From: Candidatus Zixiibacteriota bacterium
GTDB taxonomy: Bacteria; Zixibacteria; MSB-5A5; GN15; JAAZOE01
DNA length: 22,374 nucleotides
Direction of reading: 5' to 3'
Assembly: GCA_030588275.1 (NCBI GenBank)
Contig: JAUUYJ010000004.1
Coordinates: 1-22,374 of the forward strand
Each line of letters opens with the position of its first letter. Position 1 is the stretch's first letter. Shown piece after piece: positions 7,478 through 14,329 of this stretch. The position numbers and the translations under genes were made by a program. A model generated the notes under the pieces. It searched no databases and was not told the DNA's origin. It worked only from the letters and a program-made list of their open reading frames with translations.

Positions 7478-7648
7478 ATGACAGTTGAAAAAAAAGTTAG
7501 AGTGATGGCCGGAACGATGGTGCTCTTAGGAATGGGTCTGGGCTGGTATGTGTCGCCATATTTTTTCCTGATTGATCTCTTCGTTGGGCTAAATTTGATC
7601 CAGTCTGCTTTCACCGGTTTCTGCCCGGCAGAAAAAATACTTGGCTAA
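7478..7648 (+). CDS. Small DUF2892 (YgaP-like membrane domain) protein
   Basis: A 56-residue gene easily missed because of its length. The sequence MTVEKKVRVMAGTMV, then GLGWYVSPYFFLIDLFVGLNLIQS, then AFTGFCPAEKILG matches the DUF2892 family: a two-helix membrane hairpin, with the conserved AFTGFCP end, that is found alone or fused to rhodanese domains (as in YgaP). The Cys sits in the conserved FCP motif. A good ribosome site AAGGAG (7463-7468) lies 9 nt before ATG. Stand-alone members often sit near sulfur or thiol-handling genes, but none is visible here. It follows the barrel gene by 77 bp behind a weak terminator. Confidence 0.88.
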   Translation: MTVEKKVRVMAGTMVLLGMGLGWYVSPYFFLIDLFVGLNLIQSAFTGFCPAEKILG

Positions 7649-7691
7649 GTATGAATGCGATTATCTGTTGACCGTATCTACGGTACGCGAT

Positions 7692-7730
7692 GCGGGCAAT
7701 GATATTGCCCGCCTGCCCGCTTGCCCGCTT
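7692..7730. repeat. Perfect 9-bp hairpin followed by three tandem GCCCGCYT units between convergent genes
   Basis: GCGGGCAAT (7692-7700), loop GAT, ATTGCCCGC (7704-7712) is a perfect inverted repeat. From 7707 the sequence reads GCCCGCCT, GCCCGCTT, GCCCGCTT, three 8-bp units, the last overlapping the stop codon of the minus-strand gene. It sits between convergent genes and may act as a bidirectional transcription barrier, although there is no T tract. Confidence 0.55.
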
Positions 7731-8874
7731 ATATCAGGCGGTAATTCAGATAGTTGGGGAAATATATTAACAGGGCGATCAAGAACCCAATCAGAACATA
7801 AGCAACCTTGGCCCAGATCGGGCGATCAGAAATGGCCAATATCATAACAGCCGGAAACAGCAGAACATAATGACGCCAGATCGACATCACCGATCCGGTC
7901 GCCGGTGAAAACAGATAGATCAGAAACGAATAAGCGACCAATTCCTTTTTGGCTCGGTACGGATAAAAGAGTAGAAAAATCAGGCCATACCAGATGATAA
8001 CGAAATTTGCCGCAAAATATGTATGATACAAACTCTTGATATCAAAATTAGATGACCAGCTAAAATTTGACAACGATTTGTAAATTTCAATCAGCGGAAA
8101 ATTCCAATGCCGCTGATACTTTTCCTGAAAATGTAAGATCATCAAAAAATCGTCAAACGTAAAATAGAAATATAAAGATAACAATAACGGTCCAGAGGCA
8201 AACGGCATAATATAATAGGTGGCATCACTCAATAATTTTTTGGCGCTCGGAAAAGATCCCATTTTCCGGTAAGTTTGGATAAGATAAACAGTCGGAATTA
8301 CCGCCGCCAAAAATGCGGGTGGATAGCAGAACGAATATACCGCCGCTACGATCGGAAGTAGAATTCTTCCAAAACGGACCTCACGATCATAAAGCAGATA
8401 CAAGTAACCGGCAAACAAAAAGAGCATAAAAGCATAAGGAAACCCGGTGAACAGGTAAAACCCGGTTGGTGTTGCTCCCAGCGCAATCGTTCCCAGGACC
8501 GCCTCTTTAATTCCTGACATTCTTGCCAGTAGCTTAAAAAACAGAATGAAACCATAAAGGGCAAAGAGATACGGAAAAACAATTATACCGGTGTTACTAT
8601 TCCCATGAGCCATCAGTTTGACCATCATTGGCCAGGCCGGAAACCAGCCGACGTTACCGCATATTTTTCCAGGAGGATAATCGAACTGGGTGCAGGGGTG
8701 GGCATCATACCCCGATTCGGCTATGGTTTGGTAGTGGGCGATATCCCAGGCCGATTCGGACATGATGCGACTACCATCAAGGTTGGCATAAGTCAGGTAA
8801 AATCCGGCAAATAGAACAAAGATAAGAGCCGGAATGGTGATATCAAATGGGATGGCAAAATCACGAAACCTCAT
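7729..8874 (-). CDS. PIG-V-like (GPI mannosyltransferase 2-like) integral membrane glycosyltransferase
   Basis: A 381-residue polytopic membrane protein with roughly ten hydrophobic helices. Near the N-terminus is SAWDIAHYQTIAESGYD (residues 41-57), followed by GWFPAWPMM (76-84). This order (a luminal/periplasmic W-D-x-x-H-Y motif, 'IA..GY', then 'FFP.YP'-like) is the pattern of PIG-V/GT76-type mannosyltransferases that use polyprenyl-phosphate mannose. The C-terminal SIWRHYVLLFPA is also typical of such GT-C enzymes. It lies 46 bp downstream of a CDP-alcohol phosphatidyltransferase on the same strand, so the pair may make and then glycosylate a phospholipid. The acceptor is unknown, and the sugar assignment rests on family resemblance only. 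No strong ribosome site precedes the ATG. Confidence 0.75.
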   Translation of the reverse strand: MRFRDFAIPFDITIPALIFVLFAGFYLTYANLDGSRIMSESAWDIAHYQTIAESGYDAHPCTQFDYPPGKICGNVGWFPAWPMMVKLMAHGNSNTGIIVFPYLFALYGFILFFKLLARMSGIKEAVLGTIALGATPTGFYLFTGFPYAFMLFLFAGYLYLLYDREVRFGRILLPIVAAVYSFCYPPAFLAAVIPTVYLIQTYRKMGSFPSAKKLLSDATYYIMPFASGPLLLSLYFYFTFDDFLMILHFQEKYQRHWNFPLIEIYKSLSNFSWSSNFDIKSLYHTYFAANFVIIWYGLIFLLFYPYRAKKELVAYSFLIYLFSPATGSVMSIWRHYVLLFPAVMILAISDRPIWAKVAYVLIGFLIALLIYFPNYLNYRLI

Positions 8875-8920
8875 ACCGATAATTTAATCGCCTGATAACC
8901 GGATGCCAACAACTGTTTTA

Positions 8921-9559
8921 TTAATATAGCCCGAACAGGCGACCGAAATAAAATATCGAAATAATTACGATACTGGTAATGCGACCGATTCTAAAAATAA
9001 ACTTGTCCTGGAAAGGGACAACCCGGCCCGATTGCAGGATGCGAAACAGCTCCCGGATATAAAGTATCAATGATGCGGCCATAAAAAAGAGCGTCAGGTA
9101 GAAAAATATATTGATGCCATAATCAAATCTCAAAACGTAACTCATCAAAAGAATTCCAAGCGAGGCGAAGCAGTACTTGCCGGTCAAAATCGATGGAGGA
9201 ATCAGCCCGGTTTTTTTCTTTATATACAGCCCTCCGGACAGGATCAAAAGGTCACGCACAATCACCGTCACCGCCAGCCAGATCGGGAAATCACGATAAA
9301 CGATTAGTAAAATGACCACTGCCCCGGCCAGAATTTTATCGGAGAGTGGATCAAGAATTAACCCCAGCTCTGTTTTCTGATTCAATTTCCGGGCCAAAAA
9401 CCCATCAAGGAAATCGGATACGACCGCCACCCAGATAACCGCTAAGGCCCAGTACCGGGCATTATCTTCAGGAAGGGAGACAAAATACCAGATCGGAATC
9501 AAGAAAAGTAATCGTCCCAAAGAGATCAGGTTGGGGATTTTAAAAACATCATGGGCCAT
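8921..9559 (-). CDS. CDP-alcohol phosphatidyltransferase (PgsA/PssA-type)
   Basis: A 212-residue membrane enzyme that transfers a phosphatidyl group from CDP-diacylglycerol to an alcohol. The signature D(x)2DG(x)2AR(x)8G(x)3D(x)3D is complete at Asp49, Asp52-Gly53, Ala56-Arg57, Gly66, Asp70 and Asp74 (in DFLDGFLAR and GLILDPLSDK). The N-terminal KIPNLISLGRLLFLIPI is typical of the PgsA side of the family. About six hydrophobic helices are visible. The alcohol (glycerol-3-phosphate, inositol phosphate, serine or other) cannot be read from the sequence. The downstream partner is a PIG-V-like mannosyltransferase, which leaves open a glycophospholipid role rather than bulk phosphatidylglycerol synthesis. 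Confidence 0.9.
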   Translation of the reverse strand: MAHDVFKIPNLISLGRLLFLIPIWYFVSLPEDNARYWALAVIWVAVVSDFLDGFLARKLNQKTELGLILDPLSDKILAGAVVILLIVYRDFPIWLAVTVIVRDLLILSGGLYIKKKTGLIPPSILTGKYCFASLGILLMSYVLRFDYGINIFFYLTLFFMAASLILYIRELFRILQSGRVVPFQDKFIFRIGRITSIVIISIFYFGRLFGLY

Positions 9560-9618
9560 GCCGCATGATAGGTCGGTTGGATCAGTTAATCAAGTATTGT
9601 TGAACGGTAAGAAAATTT

Positions 9619-9727
9619 CCACGAAGCGGGCGACAGCCTCAACGTGTGGGATAAGAAAAAGCCCATGCTCGATTTATTATGCGATCTCTATTCTCTAAGA
9701 ATATCTACCACGAGGCGGGCGACAGCC
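9619..9727 (+). repeat. 20-bp near-identical direct repeat
   Basis: CCACGAAGCGGGCGACAGCC (9619-9638) and CCACGAGGCGGGCGACAGCC (9708-9727) differ at one base and are 89 bp apart. They open the long non-coding stretch 9560-9894. I see no credible gene there. The open frame at 9644-9838 has no ribosome site and translates to repeat-derived low-complexity sequence. Confidence 0.6.
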
Positions 9728-9731
9728 AGAG

Positions 9732-9885
9732 CCCTCAACCTACGGTCGAGGGTAAGTGGCAACCCCACCGTTTCACTCCTACATCTACCTAAACTCGCTT
9801 CGCGCCACCACCCCATTCGCTTCGCTCGGAGCCACTAACCCCGCAAGGGGGTAAGCGGCTGTAACTCGCTGCGCTCGAACAGCGA
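9732..9885. other. Structured extragenic region with serial hairpins and a repeated TCGCTKCGC motif
   Basis: Nested inverted repeats follow one another. CCCTC-A-ACC-TAC-GGT-C-GAGGG (9732-9752) is first. GTGG-CAAC-CCCAC follows. CCCC-GCAA-GGGG (9839-9850) has a GNRA-type loop and sits inside AGCC/GGCT arms. The last is CTGT...ACAG around CTCGCTGCGCTCG (to ~9882). The motif TCGCTTCGC occurs at 9795-9803 and 9817-9825, with TCGCTGCGC at 9866-9874. It could be a REP-like repeat cluster or a structured RNA; it matches no RNA family I can name. Confidence 0.45.
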
Positions 9886-9894
9886 CTAAATAAA

Positions 9895-9917
9895 AGGCGG
9901 GAGAAATTCTCCCGCCT
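9895..9917 (-). terminator. Rho-independent terminator of the minor-pilin operon
   Basis: AGGCGGGAGAA (9895-9905) pairs perfectly with TTCTCCCGCCT (9907-9917). In the minus-strand sense the stem is followed by TTTTATTT. It lies 30 bp after the stop of the PilX-like gene. Confidence 0.85.
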
Positions 9918-9946
9918 CTCATGACTAACTATGAAAACAGTAATCT

Positions 9947-11611
9947 CTAATACAATGAGAAGCCGACATCAGATTGCTTCCACCCCATATTCAGGAAGGT
10001 TCGCACCATCGGCGTTCCCGGAGGTAGATTGGCCGGATCAGACAGGTCGTTGTCAAATCCCCAATCCCGAACCGGTGGACGATAATAATCGCCACTCCAG
10101 GTTTCAATCGTTTCCTGCGAACGCCACAAATTGATTATCGACCCACGGAAAACCATATCGACACCGGCCCAGTCTTCCAAAAAGCGAGGAAGATTTTCAA
10201 GACCACCGTTATAATTGCCACTGGCCGTCTCCATATTGCCGGTGATGTAAGAGAAATTGAGAGTCGTATTATTGGCATCACGATCGGTCATGAAATCGGA
10301 CGATCCGGCAATCGCCGGGTCATCACTCCAGGATGAGGAAAGGATCATCAAAGCGTCGGTCATAATTGCCATCGGTTGTTTATTAGTACTGTTGATATCT
10401 CCCTTTGTATAAACAACATTTTCAGAGGCAAGGGTCATCGCATTTCCAATATCGTCGGAATTGACTAACCTGGTTCCCCGTAATCCAGCCCGATCATCGG
10501 CGGTATATATGATTCCATTATCCGGGAAATAGGCCGAACTTTTTAAGATCGACATATCAATATCATAAACGGTAATATCAGCATTCTCCCGGTCGTCAAA
10601 GAAGGTCGTCTCGGTCAGAGCACCGGAGGCTATCAAGGTTGCGGTCCGATCCTGCCAAATACCCAGCGATGTGTTGTAATGCAGAGCCTGACCGTCCATA
10701 AATTTCAAACCGGCCTTATGCTCATAAGAGTCAGGGTTACCGCCGCCAGCCGATGCTCGGTCGATTAAGGCATGGGAGTTAGTCGGATCGGCAATCGGCA
10801 GATTCAACTTCTCCTGCCCAAAAGTATTATCCTGGACCCGTCCATTCCAGATAGCCGAAGCACTATCAAACCAATAGTAATCATCCGAATCAAGCCAATT
10901 CCCGGAAGCAATCTCCATATCATAGTAATTCCCATCGGTTCCCTTGATCCGAACATCTCCCGAACTGGTACTGAGACCAGAGCTGGGATGGCGGCCATGA
11001 TGAATATCACCAGCCGATGTCAGGTATGAATCGATCAATAGTTGGCTTCCAGTTCCAGATTGAATGTAGGTGTTTCCGTTGGAATGAACGCGCCCGTCAA
11101 TATTCATCGTTGGACCGGCCGCTATCTCAAGATCGTATTCATAGAATACACCAAACTGAAATATCGGCACCAGCGAAACTTCAAAGGACTGCTTCAAAAC
11201 CATCGACGAATTGTGAGAGCTATCATAGGCCGTCGCTGATATGGTAAAGGGACTGGTCAGAGCATTTAACCCAACCAATGGTCCCTTGGTTAAAACCTTA
11301 CGAACCGTATCTCCGGCAATTGTCTGCAAGGCGAGGGCAACATGGTCGATCAGCAGATTTGTGTCCGGTAGGTTCACCGGCGGTAAACCGGTATTCTCGA
11401 ATTCGGTTTGAATCATTGCCGCCGCCATATTCAATCCGGATTCGGCGGCGTAAAATGATCTCATCTCATTCAGTTCATTTCCGGCGATTGATATCTCATC
11501 GTTGGTCGAGTTGATCAGGAAGATACCAATGATGGACAACATGAAGGTCAGCATCAATGCTATAAACAGAGCCAGCCCTTTGTCATCTTTAAGTAACGAT
11601 TTAAGATTCAT
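9947..11611 (-). CDS. PilX-like type IV pilus assembly/minor pilin protein
   Basis: A 554-residue protein with a PilX N-terminal domain. A hydrophobic helix (KGLALFIALMLTFMLSIIG and the residues after it) is followed by the family's STNDEISIAGNELNEMRSFYAAESGLNMAAAMIQTEF, where the AxAAExG-like segment is characteristic. There is no Glu at +5, as is usual for PilX-type proteins. The remaining ~490 residues are a large exported domain rich in Gly, Ser, Asn and Asp (for example NIDGRVHSNGNTYI and GIIYTADDRAGLRGTRLV), apparently a beta-rich fold of the kind seen in large PilX-family proteins of environmental bacteria. GGAGGT precedes the ATG by about 9 nt. It is the last gene of the pilV-W-X operon and is followed by a terminator. 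Its size is well above the ~170-200 residues of classical PilX. Confidence 0.85.
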   Translation of the reverse strand: MNLKSLLKDDKGLALFIALMLTFMLSIIGIFLINSTNDEISIAGNELNEMRSFYAAESGLNMAAAMIQTEFENTGLPPVNLPDTNLLIDHVALALQTIAGDTVRKVLTKGPLVGLNALTSPFTISATAYDSSHNSSMVLKQSFEVSLVPIFQFGVFYEYDLEIAAGPTMNIDGRVHSNGNTYIQSGTGSQLLIDSYLTSAGDIHHGRHPSSGLSTSSGDVRIKGTDGNYYDMEIASGNWLDSDDYYWFDSASAIWNGRVQDNTFGQEKLNLPIADPTNSHALIDRASAGGGNPDSYEHKAGLKFMDGQALHYNTSLGIWQDRTATLIASGALTETTFFDDRENADITVYDIDMSILKSSAYFPDNGIIYTADDRAGLRGTRLVNSDDIGNAMTLASENVVYTKGDINSTNKQPMAIMTDALMILSSSWSDDPAIAGSSDFMTDRDANNTTLNFSYITGNMETASGNYNGGLENLPRFLEDWAGVDMVFRGSIINLWRSQETIETWSGDYYRPPVRDWGFDNDLSDPANLPPGTPMVRTFLNMGWKQSDVGFSLY

Positions 11612-11632
11612 GGCTAAATTACCTCCGTTATC

Positions 11633-12439
11633 CTAAAAGTTCCGCAGGTTAACATTTGACTGATAATCGCGGAAACGATAAGGCTGTTCTGACATATCGG
11701 TATCAGGCCTGGATGTCCGACCGGTTACGGCAACTGCAACCTGGCGAACATCATTGACCATGACTGGCGCATCAACCGCCATGCCATTTTTTAAAGTATA
11801 GACAAATTGCAAATCGATCATATTTTCCGCATATACCTGGGGAGCATAAGTTCCCACCTTAACCATCAAGTTGGGATGCAAGCTGTCGGTGTAGTCGATA
11901 TAAAATTTAACCCGATCAATTGCCATCAAAATCGAACCCTTCGGGTAAGCTTTGCTCAGCACCATCGTGTTATGCTGAAGATGAGCCGCCGCAACCTGAA
12001 CTGAAGTAAGTACAAAAAACTCTCCGGTCTCGGTAAAAGGATCGAATATATATATTTCCTGATCGTCTGAAAAACAACTGACGTCATGTCCGTCACACCT
12101 CAACTCGGCCGAGGGATTGGGCATAGCATGTTCAATCGGTGCGTCACAATCGGCGGCAGCGTATATTACAACGATTGTATCCGGATTGGTGTTGTACACC
12201 TCAAGGGCGTTCAACCCGGCTGGCAGACCGTACCCGGTCATCCGGATTTGGCGCGTCAGTTCATCAATCGCCGCCCGGGAATTTTGCTGTGTCTCAATGA
12301 CCGCTTCCTGTATATTCCAGGCATGATGCTGACTGATGTAAGCACGAAACATGGCGGCTGAAATAATTCCGGTTATGATCATCGCCACCAGAACTTCCGA
12401 CAAGGTCACGCCGCGGACAGATTTTAATATCTTTTTCAT
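11633..12439 (-). CDS. PilW-like minor prepilin
   Basis: A 268-residue prepilin. The class III leader MKKILKSVRG is followed by VTLSEVLVAMIITGIISAAMF, giving prepilin-peptidase cleavage after Gly10 with the required Glu at mature position 5. PilW features follow: QQNSRAAIDELTRQIRMTGYGLP and a beta-rich C-terminal domain. Cysteines occur at ADCDAP, LRCDGHDVSCF, which may form a disulphide. The ribosome site GGAGG overlaps the stop codon of the upstream pilV-like gene (TAGGAGG), implying translational coupling. It probably joins the initiation or tip complex of a type IV pilus. Confidence 0.87.
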   Translation of the reverse strand: MKKILKSVRGVTLSEVLVAMIITGIISAAMFRAYISQHHAWNIQEAVIETQQNSRAAIDELTRQIRMTGYGLPAGLNALEVYNTNPDTIVVIYAAADCDAPIEHAMPNPSAELRCDGHDVSCFSDDQEIYIFDPFTETGEFFVLTSVQVAAAHLQHNTMVLSKAYPKGSILMAIDRVKFYIDYTDSLHPNLMVKVGTYAPQVYAENMIDLQFVYTLKNGMAVDAPVMVNDVRQVAVAVTGRTSRPDTDMSEQPYRFRDYQSNVNLRNF

Positions 12440-12447
12440 ATCTCCTC

Positions 12448-12810
12448 CTACGGAAGTTCGGTTTTTATTAAAGTTGTAATGGCATAATTAGTAACGACCG
12501 AATCGGGCGTTATCCAGCCGGTTTTCATCTGGACCTGACGAAGATGAGGAGCAACGGTGGTAACGTGCCAGCTTCGCGAAACGGTCCCGACGGTATCTTG
12601 TCCCGAAACCGGATTACTCTCTGAGCGGAGTTGTTCCAGTTTGTCCTGTAGCAGTTGCGTACATCGGGTTGTCTCAGAAGCCCACTGGTTGCCATCGATT
12701 GCCACCACAGCCATCTGCATCAAGAACATAAAGGCAAACGAAATAATCAGCATGGCAATCATCGTCTCCAGGAGGGTGATACCTTTTTCATCTATTTTCC
12801 GTATATCCAT
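12448..12810 (-). CDS. PilV-like minor prepilin
   Basis: A 120-residue prepilin with the leader MDIRKIDEKG followed by ITLLETMIAMLIISFAFMFLM, cleaved after Gly10 with Glu at mature position 5. The remainder (RCTQLLQDKLEQLRSESNPV, then SRSWHVTTVAPHLRQVQMKTGW) matches the short PilV/GspI-like pattern, with an RCTQLLQDKLEQL helix. The start at 12810 is chosen over an in-frame start at 12867 for two reasons: GAGAGG (12824-12819) sits 8 nt upstream, and the predicted sigma-54 transcription start (~12836) lies after the longer start. It is the first gene of the minor-pilin operon. Confidence 0.87.
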   Translation of the reverse strand: MDIRKIDEKGITLLETMIAMLIISFAFMFLMQMAVVAIDGNQWASETTRCTQLLQDKLEQLRSESNPVSGQDTVGTVSRSWHVTTVAPHLRQVQMKTGWITPDSVVTNYAITTLIKTELP

Positions 12811-12847
12811 AAAAATGACCTCTCGGCTGAATTCTACCGCCATATTC

Positions 12848-12862
12848 GCAATTTCACTGCCC
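12848..12862 (-). promoter_or_regulatory. Sigma-54 (-24/-12) promoter of the minor-pilin operon
   Basis: Read on the minus strand, GGGCAGTGAAATTGC carries GG (12861-12860) and GC (12849-12848) at the exact 12-base register of -24/-12 promoters, plus the conserved CA after GG and TT before GC. The predicted start is ~12836, 26 nt before the pilV-like ATG and just ahead of its ribosome site. Pilin genes are classic sigma-54 targets. Confidence 0.6.
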
Positions 12863-12965
12863 AACAATCGGGAAAATTAAAATTCTACAATTTCCTCCCA
12901 AAGTTTCAGATTCAATTTCACCGACCGTCAGTATCTGTTTGACCTGAGCCTTGTTAAGATCAGAA

Positions 12966-13032
12966 GGCCAATTATTGCACAGTCAAAAAACCGCTGTTCT
13001 GTTCCTGTCATGGCCAATTATCGGCCAATAAT
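12966..13032. repeat. Three copies of GGCCAATWAT in the divergent pil/channel spacer
   Basis: GGCCAATTAT occurs at 12966-12975 and 13012-13021, and GGCCAATAAT at 13023-13032, the last two being 11 bp apart start-to-start (about one helical turn). They lie roughly 130-195 bp upstream of the predicted pil start site, an enhancer-like distance. The spacer 12811-13218 otherwise holds the pil promoter and a dyad at 13034-13050, and I see no gene in it. Confidence 0.5.
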
Positions 13033-13033
13033 C

Positions 13034-13050
13034 ATCCAAAACAATTGGAT
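13034..13050. promoter_or_regulatory. Perfect 6-bp dyad, operator-like
   Basis: ATCCAA (13034-13039), a 5-nt centre and TTGGAT (13045-13050) form a perfect inverted repeat about 170 bp before the K+ channel gene and next to the GGCCAATWAT repeats. Confidence 0.3.
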
Positions 13051-13218
13051 TTTGCCCATACTTGGTGGGAGAGATACAACAAGCAATTTCTGGCCTGGTT
13101 TGGCAGATTTTGTCCTCCCCAAATCGTTCACACCTAGATTATCGATACTTAATCAGGTTTTTTTAATTGCCCTCGGCCAGTCAATCAATAATTGTTGCTC
13201 TATGAGGAATAGATACTG

Positions 13219-14217
13219 ATGAGTTCTGAGACAAAATTACGGCTGGCGATCTTTTTGGGCGTCTTGATGATTGTTATCGGGTGTGCTGGGTATATCATAA
13301 TCGAGGGTTACCAGCCGCTGGAAGCTCTGTACATGACCGTAATTACTCTGGCTACAGTCGGCTTCAAAGAGATCAGACCACTCTCGGAAACGGGCCAGAT
13401 TTTCACCATCTTTCTGATAATCTTTGGCGCTTTTGCCGGAGCCTTTATCATAAGTGCGATGGCCCAATTGGTGGTCCAGGGGCAACTCGAATTAATACTT
13501 GGAAAACGAAAAATGGAGAAAAAATTGCAGAAGATAAAAAACCATATCATTCTGTGCGGCTTTGGCCGGGTCGGTAAACAGGTGGCGATGGAGTTTGCCA
13601 AGCGGAATGAACAGTTTGTCATTGTCGAGAAAGATAAGGGTTCAATTGAGGAGGCGCGCAATTGTGGCTTCAATTTAATTCAGGGAGATGCCGCTGACGA
13701 TGATATCTTAAATAAAGCCGGAATTGAGAGAGCTCGCGCAATTGTCTCAACCCTCCCGGATGATGCTGAGAATGTTTACCTCGCTTTGACGGCGCGCCAG
13801 ATAAGCCCCAATCTGTATATCATCGCCCGGGCCGAAACCGTTCTGGCCAAAAAGAAATTGCGCCGGGCCGGGGCTGACCGGGTCGTTTCTCCACACGAAC
13901 TGGGCGGGTCGCAGATGGCGATGGCAACCTTGCGTCCCAATGTGGTAGATTTTATGCAGTTGGCGGCTGAGGTGCCGGGTGGGGAAAATATTGGAATCGA
14001 GGAGATTTCAATATTAGAAGGGGGTGAATTGACCGGAAAAACAATTATTGAGGCGGCCATAAAATCAAAGTATGACGCCATTGTCGTCGGTTTGAGAAAA
14101 AAATCGGGCAATCTTGTCTTCAATCCTTCCGGCGGAACCAAAATGGATCAAGGAGACATTCTGGTCGTCCTGGGTGAAAACGGTAAGCTTGAAAAGTTGG
14201 CCGAAGACCTCGCCTGA
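13219..14217 (+). CDS. Two-TM potassium channel with RCK (TrkA-N/TrkA-C) domains
   Basis: A 332-residue channel subunit. TM1 (residues 9-28), a pore loop, and TM2 (60-80) are followed by a regulator-of-K+-conductance region. That region has a Rossmann fold with the dinucleotide motif GFGRVG (114-119) and acidic Glu137 ending the second strand, then a TrkA-C domain near the C-terminus (GIEEISILEGGELTGKTI). The layout is that of MthK-type ligand-gated channels. The selectivity filter reads TVGFKE (46-51) instead of the usual TVGYGD: Phe for Tyr is common, while Lys-Glu at the outer mouth is less usual. GAGGAA lies 9 nt before ATG. It is divergent from the pilin operon and shows no functional link to it. 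Confidence 0.92.
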   Translation: MSSETKLRLAIFLGVLMIVIGCAGYIIIEGYQPLEALYMTVITLATVGFKEIRPLSETGQIFTIFLIIFGAFAGAFIISAMAQLVVQGQLELILGKRKMEKKLQKIKNHIILCGFGRVGKQVAMEFAKRNEQFVIVEKDKGSIEEARNCGFNLIQGDAADDDILNKAGIERARAIVSTLPDDAENVYLALTARQISPNLYIIARAETVLAKKKLRRAGADRVVSPHELGGSQMAMATLRPNVVDFMQLAAEVPGGENIGIEEISILEGGELTGKTIIEAAIKSKYDAIVVGLRKKSGNLVFNPSGGTKMDQGDILVVLGENGKLEKLAEDLA

Positions 14218-14329
14218 GTTCAACCTGTAATAAATCCTGCCTGCAAATAACGGGGGAAACAACTTGCACTCACTCCGCTTTTTCCCTATGTTTTTGGCCT
14301 AACTTCTTACTGGATGGATATGTCTGTAT

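Noticed and set aside
9644..9838. Open reading frame of 64 codons in the repeat-rich spacer
   Set aside because: No ribosome site, composition dictated by palindromes and repeats, and no recognisable protein features.
12966..12979. Possible plus-strand -24/-12 promoter (GGCCAATTATTGC)
   Set aside because: The GG-to-GC register is one base short, which abolishes sigma-54 promoter function. The sequence is better explained as one copy of the GGCCAATWAT repeat.
13011..13025. Possible plus-strand -24/-12 promoter for the K+ channel gene (TGGCCAATTATCGGC)
   Set aside because: The GG/GC spacing is right, but the conserved TT before GC is CG and the site lies ~200 bp from the gene.
14262..14291. 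TTGCAC - 17 bp - TATGTT as a promoter for the symporter gene
   Set aside because: Only 3 of 6 and 4 of 6 matches; not distinguishable from background.
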